The notes under the pieces: generated by a model
Databases searched by the model: none
What the model saw: only the letters and a program-made list of their open reading frames with translations
Told to the model about the DNA's origin: nothing
Shown: positions 1 through 9,947 of the stretch, one piece after another
Layout of the letters: every line of letters starts with the position of its first letter
How positions within the stretch are numbered: the stretch's first letter is position 1
Made by a program: the position numbers and the translations under genes
Source: Pseudopyrenochaeta lycopersici
Taxonomy: Eukaryota; Ascomycota; Dothideomycetes; Pleosporales; Pseudopyrenochaetaceae
Reading direction: 5' to 3'
Length of the DNA stretch: 64,000 bases
Assembly (NCBI GenBank): GCA_003313425.1
Contig: NHZP01000021.1
Coordinates: 1-64,000, forward strand

Positions 1-1140
1 TTATAAACAGTAGAAGTTATTATAGTGTTATAAGTAATAATAGGTAGATAATTCTAGTCGCATCGCGGAAGAGATTAAGGCGTTAGAGGTAATTAAGGAT
101 GTTAACTGTAAGGTTAACGTTCTTAAATAAGGGCTAATGCCTAGTACTTCTGCCTTAGACTAGAGTGCCTTTACTCTATCCTAGCTTAAAGGTAATCTTC
201 TTCCTCTAGGGATTACGTTATTAGATTAAGTTAGTTATAGTTCTAGTACCTAAGTTCTTTCTATTCCTTATCGCGGTTATATTTACTAATTTATTCTTTA
301 TAGTTCTCTAAGTTTAATTTTAGTTCCTAAGTATTCTTAGAGTTAGGGTATCCCTTCTATTTAACTAGATACTTATCCTCTCTATACTTATCTTCTATAA
401 TCTTAGAATGTTATATATTAAGAATCTTCTTAACTTTATACTCTATTTCCTCTTTAGTCTCGTACCTAAAGGTTTTCTATAGTAGCGTTACTAGGTATGC
501 AGGTTCTAATAGCTTAACATAGAACCTTAGGTAGATTTTTACGTCTTTAGGTAGTTCTAATATATACATAACTAGTCTATTACGTTATTTAATTAAAAAC
601 AGTCTAACTTTAACGTAGTCTAATCTCTTATTAGGTTGTTTTGTGCGTAGGTTTTTTATAAGTAAATATACTTTATCCCCCTTTTTTAGCTAAGGCGCTG
701 TTTTTCTTTTCTTATTAATATATAAAATTTATTATCCTTATCTTTTCTTAAGTCTTTCTTATAATTATTTTAGCGTTACCTGTAGTTCTCCCTGCTGTCC
801 TAACTACGGCTTCTGCTTTAATATTTAGAAAGTTTCTTTTAAATAAGTTTAGGTGTTTCCTGTAGTAGGCGTAAAACAGTGTTTTGCCTATTACTTTAGA
901 TTTACTATTATTAAACGCGATTTAGGCTGTAAGTAACAGTAATACTTAGTTATTCTGTTATTTATTATAATACGCCCGTAGGTATTATTTTAAGGTTCTG
1001 TTTATTTGTTCTGTTTGTCTGTTAGTTTTGGGGTAGTACGCTATAGATAGTTTCCTTTAGGTGCCTATCTTAGCTATAAAGGTTAACTAGAAATTAGATG
1101 TAAATAACTTATCTCTATCGCTGATAATAGTTTTTACTAA
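1..1140 (-). pseudogene. Decayed Gypsy integrase C-terminus and chromodomain region
   Basis: This stretch aligns base for base with 4163-5310 of Gypsy-B, with the differences dominated by C-to-T and G-to-A transitions. On the minus strand it holds the end of integrase and the chromodomain-like tail. On the plus strand at 1-240 it holds the coiled-coil antisense frame that Gypsy-B has at 4163-4437. No open frame survives. Similarity stops near 1140, at the edge of an inserted fragment. Confidence 0.75.
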
Positions 1141-1144
1141 TTAC

Positions 1145-1349
1145 TATTTAGCTTACTATTTTTTTTCTTAAAAATTTTGTTATTAAGGAACTGGGCCTAG
1201 TTAAGAAATTCTAAAATTCTAAAATGAATCTTTAGATTAAGTCGTATTCTATTCTAGAATATTAGAATTTTAGGATTACTAAGTAATTTAATATAAACCT
1301 TTTAAAAAAATAGTAATTACTAATTTTCAATAGTAAGCTCCCATCACTG
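1145..1349. mobile_element. Fragment ending in a hAT-II-like terminal repeat
   Basis: The segment interrupts Gypsy-A sequence and ends at 1341-1349 in CCATCACTG, the right terminus of hAT-II (47790-47798). It is preceded by the AGTAATTACTAA subterminal motif typical of both hAT families. No matching left terminus (CAGTGATGGG) is seen, so it is probably a truncated copy. The sequence from 1145 to about 1290 is AT-rich and unrecognised. Confidence 0.5.
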
Positions 1350-1626
1350 TTATAATCCATAAATATCGTAAGATCTAAGCAGCTTTCCGCATAGATCCGC
1401 TAGTAGTTAAGGGCGTCGACGACTGCCATAAGTTCTTTATCATGCACGTCGTAGCGTTCCTTAGGGTCTTTAAATTTTCTTAAGTAGTACGCGATTAGGT
1501 GCTATTTTCTATTACGCTCTTATTTTACTGTTACACCTAGTGCAAGGTCTAAGGCATCTGTTTTAAACTGTAGAGGTTCTCTTGTTTAGAATATAATTAA
1601 TACTAGAGGTATAATATAGGCTTCCT
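1350..1626 (-). pseudogene. Decayed RNase H segment of Gypsy-A pol
   Basis: The inverse complement of Gypsy-C positions around 31190-31440 (RNase H and connection region) aligns here over its length. The frame continues after the hAT-I insertion at 3327-3415, and then after Gypsy-B at 9948. Stops of RIP type interrupt it. Confidence 0.65.
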
Positions 1627-2044
1627 CAGGGATGCACAAAATTTAGTAATTAGTAAATCTAGTAATTACTTAGTAATTACTAAAGGTACTTAGTAATTAC
1701 TATTAGTAATTACTAATTTTTACTTAGTAATTACTAATTAGTAATTACTAAATTATAAATTAGTAAAAATTTAGTAATCTATATTTTATATTATATAGTT
1801 ACTAGTAGTAAAATCTAGATTCTTTAACTATTAGAGACTAGAATATATTAATAAATTATATATTAAAAAAAAAGTAATTAAATTTAAATAAAAAATCTTT
1901 ATTAATCTATTAAACTAACTAAATTTATAAAACTAACTAAATAAACACTACTATTATATATTAATAATATTTAGACTAAAATATCTTATTATTCTATATA
2001 TTATAGTATAGTAATATATAATATTATAATTATATAGTATAATA

Positions 2045-2644
2045 CTATATTAAATTATCACAACTAGGACTTATATTTCTACTATTTCTACTATTTCTAC
2101 TATTTCTACTAGTATTAGAACTTAAATTAGTACTAGTATTAAAACTAGTTATACTAGTAGTACTTTTATCTTCTACATTAAAATCTTCTTCTATTTCTTC
2201 TTCTTCTTCTATATTTATCCTTTCTTTTTCTTTTTCTTTTCCTTTCTTTTATTTATTATTATAATTACTAATTATATTATCTTTAAAAAATAAATTATTA
2301 TTTATAATTTCTTCTTTATCTACTATACTATTTAATTCCTTTAATATAATTAATTTTTTAATAGTACTAGATAAGAATCTATTTCTAGATTTAGTTACTA
2401 TATTAGCTGTTTTAGAAAAAGTAGATTTACTAGGATTAGAAGTAGCTAATATAGCTAAATAGTCTTTAGCTATTTTATATATTATAGGAAATCTATCTTT
2501 ATTAGTATTATAGTAGTTTTCTAGAGTTATATTCTTAGTTATTCTAGGTTCTTTTAAATATAGTTCTACTTCGTTCTCTATACAGTTACTATTAATAGAT
2601 TTATTAGGTAATATAAATATTTTATTATTACTATTATAGTAAGT

Positions 2645-2646
<2 letters not shown>
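2045..2646 (-). pseudogene. hAT transposase C-terminal fragment (hAT-I copy 1)
   Basis: Translated leftwards, the frame gives the hAT C-terminal dimerisation signature: a YKIAKDYLAILATS-type stretch, then NPSKSTFSKTANIVT and a K-rich RNRFLSST helix. This is homologous to the C-terminus of the hAT-II transposase at 36937-37100. After one in-frame TAA the frame runs through a Lys/Glu-rich tail and four Ser-Arg-Asn repeats to a TAG at 2045-2047. The catalytic core and BED finger are missing. Confidence 0.75.
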
Positions 2647-2676
<30 letters not shown>

Positions 2677-2697
2677 ACTATTACTAATTATATATAG

Positions 2698-2975
2698 ATA
2701 TAATTAAAAGCTTTATAAATAAGCTTATAATTACTTCTAAAGAAGTAGATAATATAAAAGCTAAACTAGCTATTAAAGAGAATTATTTTACTTTAAAAGA
2801 GGAGTTTATTAAAGAAGATTTCTATTTTTTAAATAATTTAAATCTTTATAATAAAGAGTTTTATACTCTAGAAGAGATTAAATTAAGTAGAAGCTTTTAT
2901 AATTTATATAAAGATTTTATAGCTTCTAATTTAGAAGCTATAGATTTCTTAAATTCTTTAGGTAGTTTAGATTAG
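2698..2975 (+). pseudogene. Last exon of the hAT accessory gene (hAT-I copy 1)
   Basis: A stop-free frame of 91 codons is preceded by a convincing intron 3' end (branch-like ACTAAT and then TATATAG at 2697). It carries two bases of a split codon, the same phase as exon 3 of the intact gene in hAT-II (47323-47612). Similar residues run along the exon, including FYTLEE and a terminal EAIDFLNSL (EIDFLNSI in hAT-II). Upstream exons are deleted in this copy, so it is unlikely to be expressed as a whole protein. Function unknown. Confidence 0.7.
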
Positions 2976-3415
2976 CTAGTTTTTTATTTAATATATATTT
3001 TTTAGTAAGACTATATTATATTTTCTAATTCCTATTATTTCTAAATTTCTAGAATATTATATATAATAATATAGATAGAAAGAGTAGTTTATAAATCTAT
3101 AGTTAAAATTTTATATTTAATATGTTTAATTTACTATATATAGTTATAATATAAAAATATTATAAGCTTTAGATATAGAACTATAAAAATATAGAGTTTC
3201 TATTTTTAGAATTTTACTAATTACTAAATAGTAACTTAGTAATTACTAATTAGTAATTACTATTACTAAAGAGCTTTTACTACTTAGTAATAGTAATTAC
3301 TATTACTTAGTAAATATGCAACCCTGGGCTTCCTTAAGTATCTAGAATGCTTTTCTTTATTCGTTTCTCTATTCCTATTTTATATCTTTTTATGTAAGTT
3401 TAGTAAGTAGGATAG

Positions 3416-3810
3416 TGTTAAAGATCTAATCAAGTAGTTATAATATAAAGTAACTGGTGTTAACTAGTAGATATCTTTGGAGTATTCTTTAGACGTGTAG
3501 GCTAGGTTGAAGGTAGAAGTATAGAATAGTAGTATACTCGTAGATTGTCTTAAGTTGATTATAATATGCCGTAGGGCCATATTATGCAAGTCTATATACA
3601 TGATTATCTTATGGGATTCCTATAAGGCCCCCTCTAGGATTTCTAGGTTTGTCTCCGTCCTATAGGACATAGTCCGTCTTGGCGTGGGTTTCCTAGGATT
3701 ACGTAATCCTGGCGTCATCAGTTAGTTTAGAGGCTCGGTCTCCTTGCTGGCTGTCCGTGCCTCTTCCCTCATCCTTATAACCGCCGCCCTCCCACTTCCT
3801 GTTTATAATA
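3416..3810 (-). repeat. 3' LTR of Gypsy-B
   Basis: This is 395 bp, the same length as the 5' LTR. It carries more C-to-T and G-to-A changes than that LTR; its end reads TAATA instead of TAACA. Confidence 0.9.
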
Positions 3811-3826
3811 CTATCCCCCCTTCTAG
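3811..3826 (-). promoter_or_regulatory. Polypurine tract of Gypsy-B
   Basis: On the minus strand the bases just upstream of the 3' LTR read AGAAGGGGGGATAG. This is the expected position and composition for the plus-strand DNA primer of an LTR retrotransposon. Confidence 0.7.
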
Positions 3827-3944
3827 TCCTTATGTCCTTATGACTGACCTATAGCTTCTTATAGTACTGCCTATCGTCATTTCATCGGAGATCGCATAAA
3901 TACTATCAGTTAGGTCGCTATAGTTTCTTGCAAATATTATTTGA

Positions 3945-4437
3945 AGAAGAAGCTAGAGTGTAGGATGTTGTTGTTAAAAGAGAAGTGTAGGAATTATTAT
4001 TAAAATAGGGTGTTATTATACGAGCCGGTAGATGTGCCGGTTCCGAACTTTTCTCGTTTAGATAAGGAATTAGCTTAATTAGACGCGCAAGAAGCCAAAG
4101 CTAACGACGCAGAAGAGAAGGCGCTAAATGCCCTTCTTACTGCTCGCGCGAAAAAGAATCAACTTCGTAAACAACAAAAGTTATTACAGCGTCGTAAGTA
4201 ATAATAGGTAGACGATTCCAGTCGTATCACGGAAGAGATTGAGGCGTTAGAGGCGATCAAGGATGTTAATCGTAAGGTCGATGTTCTTAAGCAAGGGCTG
4301 ATACCTAGTACTTCTGCCTTGGACTGGAGCGTCTTTACTCTGTCCTAGCTTGAAGGTAACCCTCTTCCTCCAGGAATTACGTTGTTAGATTAGGTTAGTT
4401 ATAATTCTAATACCTAACTTCTTTTCGTTCCCTGTTA
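3945..4437 (+). pseudogene. Antisense accessory ORF of Gypsy-B (cysteine cluster plus coiled coil)
   Basis: The frame runs opposite to pol, between the pol end and the 3' LTR. After correction for TAG/TAA stops at expected Gln codons it reads as a short Cys-containing stretch (3955-4015), then PVDVPVPNFSRLDKELA, then a strongly charged heptad-like helix rich in Ala, Glu, Lys and Arg to about 4280. The same frame is present at 1-240. Comparable antisense frames occur in Gypsy-C and Gypsy-E. No function is known to me; a small DNA- or RNA-binding coiled-coil protein is only a guess. Confidence 0.5.
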
Positions 4438-7400
4438 CAGTCGTATTTACTAATTTATTCCTTACAGTTTCCTAAGTTTAATTCAGGCTCCTATGTATTT
4501 TCTAAGTTAGGGTAGTCCTTCTATTTCACAAAGTACTCTCTTTCTCCATATTAGTTTTCTGTAATCTTCGAGCGTCTTTTATTAAGGATCTTCTCAACTT
4601 TATATTCTATCTCCTCTTTAGTCTTATACCTAAAAGTCTTCTGTAGTAGCGTTGCTAGGTGTGCTAGTTCTAGTAACTTAATATAGAACCTAGGGTAGAT
4701 TTTTGCATCTTTAGGTAGTTCTAATATATACGTGACTAGTCCGTTACGTTGTTTAATTAAAAACGGTCTAACTTTGACGTAGTCTAATCTCTTATTAGGT
4801 TGTTTCGTGCGTAGGTTTTTTATAAGCAAGTATACTTTATCCCCTTTTTTCAGCTAAGGTGCCGTTTTTCTTTTCTTGTTAACATATAAAACTTGTTATC
4901 CTTATCTTTTCTTAAGTCTTTCTTATAATTGTTTTAGCGTTATCTATAGTTCTCCTGCTGTCTTAACTGCGGCTTCCGCTTTAACACTTAGAAAGTTTCT
5001 CTTAAATAAGTTTAGGTGTTTCCCGTGATAGGCGTAGAACAGTGTTTCGCCTGTTACTTTAGATTTGCTATTATTAAATGCGATTTAGGCTGTAGGTAAC
5101 AGTGATACCTAGTTGTTCTGTTGTTTATTACAGTACATTCGTAGATATTGTTTCAAGGTCCTGTTTGTTCGTTCCGTTTGTCCATCAGTTTCTAGGTAGT
5201 ATGCTGTGGATAGTTTCCTTTAAGTACCTATCTCAGCTACAAAGGTTAACCAGAAATTAGATGTGAACAACTTGTCTCTATCGCTGATGATAGTCTTTAG
5301 TATACCGTGGTGTCAGAATATTTAGTCTTTTATTATCTCTGCGAGTTATGGTGCTGTAAAGTTCTTTCTAAACAGTATAAACTCTGCGTATTTAATACAT
5401 CTGCATACTACGTTACATATCGCATTGTACTTATATCCAGTTACTTTATCCGCAGACTTAGGTAAATCTATAATAAAGTCTATTGCTATATCTTCCTATA
5501 GTCTTGTAGGTATCTTGATTGCCTATAACTCGCCGTAGGGTGCATAAGTAGCATGTTTATTTTGTTGGCAGGGTACACATTTTTTAATATATGTTTCTAT
5601 TTTTTACCTTAGGTTTGTGATGTAATAGTTTTATTAGATGAGTTCCATTGTTTTCATAACCCCTAGGTGTCTATGTATTGGATTATTATGATGTTGTTGG
5701 ATGATGGTTTCGTGTAGGTCTTCGGGGACTTCTGCTTATATTTTTAAGATTACGTGGCATTCTTGTAAAGGTCCTAAAGTTCCATCTTTATTTATTTTCA
5801 GGATTACTATACGAACTTTAGTTTTCTTCCCTATTACATCGTGTCTTCTGCTTAGTGCGTCTGCTCTTCTATTTTCTTTTCCTAGTGTATAGACAATCTT
5901 AAACTTATATTATCCTAGGAGTTCTAACTATCTTACTTATCTTTAGTTTAGTTGCTTCGTTATCGTGAAGTATGTTAGGTTCTAGTAGTCAGTGTAAATA
6001 GTAAGTTCTAAGCAACTCTCTGCATATGCTCTCTAATGTCGCAGTGCGTCAACGATAGCTTTTAGTTCCTTATCGTAGATATTATATTATTCTTCTGTTT
6101 ATAAGAACTTGCGCGAGTAATACGCTATAGGGTGCCATTTTCCGTCCTTTTTTTGTAAAGCTACTACTCCAATTACGAGGTCTGATGCGTCGGTTTTGAT
6201 CTTTAGTGGTTGTCTACTGGTGAATGATATGAGTACTGGTTCGGCTACGCAGGCTTCTTTTAACATTTTGAAAGCTTGTTATTGTTCTTCGTTCTAGTCC
6301 CATTTTTCAGCCTTTTTTATTAGTCTTGTTAAGGGTGTTGCAATCTTAGCAAAGTCCTTAATAAATTATTAATTAAAGTTGACGAATCCTAGGAATAACT
6401 GAATGTCTTTAACTGTTTGTGGCGTCTTCTATTCTTAGATTATCCTAATTTTTAATTTACTAATCCGCACTCCTTATCTTCTAACCATATATCCTAGGAA
6501 TTCTACCTCTTCTTTATGAAATTCGCACTTCTCTAGTTTTAACTCAAGGTAGTAGTTCCTCAATCGTCGTAGTACTTCCTTAACATATTCCCTGTGCTCG
6601 TTCATGTTTCTAGAGTAAACCAGGATGTCGTCTAGGTAGGCTATAGCATATATGTTGAGATATTCTGCTAAGACGTTATTAATTAAGTCTTGACACGTTG
6701 CTGGTGCGTTTGTTAGGCTAAAGGGCATTACCGTGTACTCGTAATGTCTGTATCGTGTCCTGAAGGCGGTTTTCCATTCTTCTCCTTCTTTTATTCTGAT
6801 AAGGTTATACGCTCCTCTCAGGTCTAGTGCGGTAAAGTATTAAGCTCCTGTTAATCTGTCGCGTAGTTCTTGTATATTAGGTAGCGGGTAGCGATTCTTT
6901 TTAGTAATATCATTCAACTTCCTATAGTCGATGCATAACCTTAACGCTCTATTCTTTTTTAGCGCGAATAGGACGGGATATCCTACTAAGGACTTAGATT
7001 TCCTAATAAAACCCTTCACCAAATTTTCATCAATATATTTCTTTAGGACGCCTAGCTTATAGTCGCTTAGGCGGTATATCAGTACAAACCTAGGCTGCTT
7101 GCCTTCTATAAGTTCTATCTTGTAGTCCCATTCTTAGTATTTTAGTAGTGCTTCCCTTCCTACCTTTTTAGTAAATATATCTCTAAATTCCTTATATTCC
7201 TCTAGGATCCTAGGAGTAGTAACTAACTCCTCGTTCTTCTCAGCGTTCTTTGCCGGCTGCTAACAAAGTAGCTGTTTTTTAGCTTTTCGCGAAGGTTTAA
7301 TACTCATTATCATCTTCTTATCTACTAAGGCATGCGACTGTTGCGTAGGCATTCTTGCGTTATTCTTTGTACGCATAGATACTCTTTGTTTCGTCCAGTT

Positions 7401-7800
7401 GATTACTGGGTTGCAGTGCCTTAACTAAGGTAGCTCTAGTATGATATTGTGGGCGGCCGTCCTAAAGACGTCTAGTCTGACCTGGTATGTTTTGGAAGCT
7501 AGGCTGAGGCTGGTGATGACCTCATGGGTTATTATCCCTCCTGATTTCCCGTTTGCTACTGTTATCTGGTAGGGTGTTTTCTTTAAGATAGGTTGTAGCC
7601 CTGCTTTTAACATAGCTGTCTTAGAGATGTAGTTTGCTTGAGACCTGGAGTCTATTAGTGCCTTTAGCTCCTTTCCTTAGAGTTCTATTCTGAGTTAGAA
7701 GAGGCTCTCTTCTTTTTGTTGGATGGCCTAACACTGCTTGTTGGTGCCGTCTGGTCGTAGACAAATCCCTCGTCTGGTTCTGGCCTTCTTGCTATAGGAA
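4438..7800 (-). pseudogene. pol: Gypsy-B pol: protease, RT, RNase H, integrase, chromodomain
   Basis: Read leftwards. Protease is around 7425-7660, with ALIDS and a YIS motif. RT is at about 6470-7130: [15 protein letters not shown], the [13 protein letters not shown] block and the active site YLDDILVYS near 6620. RNase H is at about 5990-6250, with a TDALDLVIG start and AYYSRKF. Integrase is at about 4850-5530, with the catalytic triad visible as AIDFI, ISDRDKLF and TDGQTERTN. The GPY/F-like tail is at 4700-4850, and the chromodomain at about 4440-4620 begins EYKVEKIL. In-frame TAG/TAA codons, mostly at expected Gln or Trp, break the frame into pieces of at most 92 codons. It once encoded the enzymes for reverse transcription and heterochromatin-targeted integration. 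Confidence 0.88.
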
Positions 7801-8639
7801 GGTTTAACTTCCGGTTTCTGTCTAAAAAAGAATTTTCCTTAAAGCTGTTTGCTTCCTTTTCTAGCTTGTGGCGCTCACATCCTAGGTTTATGCAGGTTTG
7901 CTATAATTTATTAGTGCATCGCTTGTTTATGATAATGTTTTGGTTTGCGGTGTGCTCGTCGTTGTGTCCTGGGAAATGGTTTGTTGTTTATTTGTCCCAC
8001 AAGTAGTTAATATAATCGTCCTGTTGACAGTTATACTATTACCATTTGCACGCCCCTTTTGGTGTTAGGAAGTGTCCTTCTTGTAGCTTGATGGCGTAAT
8101 AGTAATCGCAGTAATTGTATGTGCAGCAGAGATATAATAGTAGCCTGTGTTTTAGGTTTCTCTAGTTATAGTCGTACTGAAAGAGTTTCCGTCCCTTCTC
8201 TGCTTGGGCTAAAGCTTTTTGTTTAATTTGTTGCTTAGCTCGCTCGGTGGAGAATCCGAAACACTTAATATCCTCTATTACGTATTCCTGACACATATTA
8301 TTCTAATTTAAGGGTTTGCATTTCATCTTCTAGTCCCGGCATCGCACGCACACGTATTTTCTGCTGTGTATTTTCTATAGTGCTAGTATACCCTATGTTC
8401 TCCGTGTTTTGTTGTCTAGTGCCTGTGCTTCCTCGATGCTTTCTGTAGGTGGTGGTTAGTCCTAGTTAACTAGGGTCCTTAGATGTGGTTCTGCTAGAGC
8501 CTTGTTGTTCTAGTTAATCTCCTAAGTATTCGAGGGAACCTGTCCGTAGGTCCCTATGATCTAGTCGTTATCCTACCAGGGTAGTGATAAGGGTCTAGTG
8601 CTATAGTTAGGTGTGGTAACTACTTCCTAGTCTCTGAAT

Positions 8640-9535
8640 TGGGTGTTGTTAAAGTTTTTAATTATGTTAACTTTAAGTCGGGTAACTTTATTCTTTTGTC
8701 TACAATTTTTTGCGAAGTGTCCCTTCTTCCTATAATTGTAGTAATTGCCTTTTGTCTTCTCTGCATCTGTCTTCTGGTTTCCTACCTTCCTGTTCCCTTA
8801 CTTCTTATTAACGTTATCTAGATATATTAGTTCTGGTTTGTTGGAAGTGTAGTGGCCAGCAGTGCGAGTGTTCCTTAGGTGGCGAACATAGCTTTTCTGT
8901 TTACCTGTATAGTTTGTTCTTCCTTTTCTGTAGCTCTGTAGTTCCTGGTTTAGTTTATATAGGTTGTTGTCGATCCTTATGTAGTTGTTGATTAGGTCGT
9001 TTAGGTCTTTAATAACGAATCCCGTTCTTATGAGTTCCTCCCTAACCTGTAGTTTCAGGCCCTGTTGGAACATTCTTTTGAGAGCTTTGTCGTTCTATCT
9101 AATAATTGTAGAGTATTGTTTGAACCTATTAGCGTAGTTGGCGACAGAGGTGTGTTGTTTTAGTTCCTGTATGTGCTGTTCTGCTGCGACTTTCTTGGTC
9201 TGCATCCCAAAGATCTGTTGGATATGTTTTTTGAACTTGTCCTAATCCTTAAACATTTCCGTGTTCTCCGCATCTACAATACCTTGGTCCATGTATCGTT
9301 CCAGTTGTAGTGTAACCTAGTCTAGTGCTTTACCCGTAAGGTAAGTGATCGCGATAGGTGCCTTATTACTTTTATTAATATCCTCGTAGAGGTGAAAGTA
9401 AAGGTCGAGTTGGAGCAACCATCCTTTAAGGTATTGTTAGTTACTACTAAACATGGTAGGTTTGCTGATTAGACGTCCTTTAGTGGACACGGTTGAAGAA
9501 TTAGGGGTGGCTACGTATTCGCTGGGGCTGCTCAT
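8640..9535 (-). pseudogene. gag: Gypsy-B gag
   Basis: The start ATG is at 9533-9535 (MSSPSEYVATPNSSTVS), 17 bases inside the 5' LTR. The frame continues through a capsid-like region (WLLQLDLYFHLYED, then the FQQGLKLQVREELI block at 9000-9073) to a zinc knuckle near 8690-8735. That knuckle now reads YYNYRKKGHFAKNC; a CCHC box with two Cys-to-Tyr changes is the simple reading. Several TAG codons interrupt it. It would have encoded the capsid/nucleocapsid protein. Confidence 0.8.
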
Positions 9536-9552
9536 CTTGAGGGTGATTAAAA

Positions 9553-9947
9553 TGTTAAAGATCTAATTAAGTAGTTACAATATAAAGCAACTGGTGTTGA
9601 CTAGTGGATATCTTTAGAGTATTCTTTAGACGTGTAGGCTAGGTTGAAGGTGGAAGTATAGAATAGTAGTATACTCGTGGATTGTCTTAAGTTGATTACA
9701 ATGTGCCGTAGGGCCACATTGTGCGAGTCTATATACATGATTGTCTTATGGGATTCCCATAAGGCCCCCTCTGGGATTTCTGGGTTTGTCTCTGTCCCAT
9801 GGGACATAGTCCGTCTTGGCGTGGGTTTCCTGGGATCACGTGATCCTGGCGTTATCGGTTGGTTTAGAGGCTCGGTCTCCTCGCTGGCCGTCCGTGCCTC
9901 TTCCCTCATCCTCATAACCGCCGCCCTCCTACTTCCTGTTCGTAACA
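9553..9947 (-). repeat. 5' LTR of Gypsy-B
   Basis: 395 bp with TGTTA/TAACA ends. It is less RIP-altered than its partner at 3416-3810 and contains several intact CA/TG-rich words, including a CCCATGGGA palindrome. Confidence 0.9.

Larger units (their letters stand above)
1627..3326. mobile_element. hAT-I copy 1, internally deleted non-autonomous hAT element
   Basis: The termini are CAGGGATGCAC and GCAACCCTG, and they are flanked by a perfect 8-bp duplication GGCTTCCT (1619-1626 and 3327-3334), which is diagnostic of hAT transposition. Dense copies of the palindrome TTAGTAATTACTAA sit just inside both ends. Inside are only the 3' end of a minus-strand transposase and the last exon of a plus-strand accessory gene, joined back to back near 2650. 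It is 1700 bp long. A nearly identical copy lies at 33857-35891. Confidence 0.9.
3416..9947 (-). mobile_element. Gypsy-B: complete 6.5-kb chromodomain Ty3/Gypsy retrotransposon
   Basis: Two 395-bp LTRs (3416-3810 and 9553-9947) start TGTTA and end in TAACA (TAATA after RIP in the left copy). They are flanked by a 5-bp duplication GATAG (3411-3415 and 9948-9952). The minus-strand order is gag, protease, reverse transcriptase, RNase H, integrase, chromodomain, which is the Ty3/Gypsy chromovirus order. A polypurine tract precedes the 3' LTR. It is inserted in Gypsy-A. RIP stops make it non-autonomous now. Confidence 0.93.
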
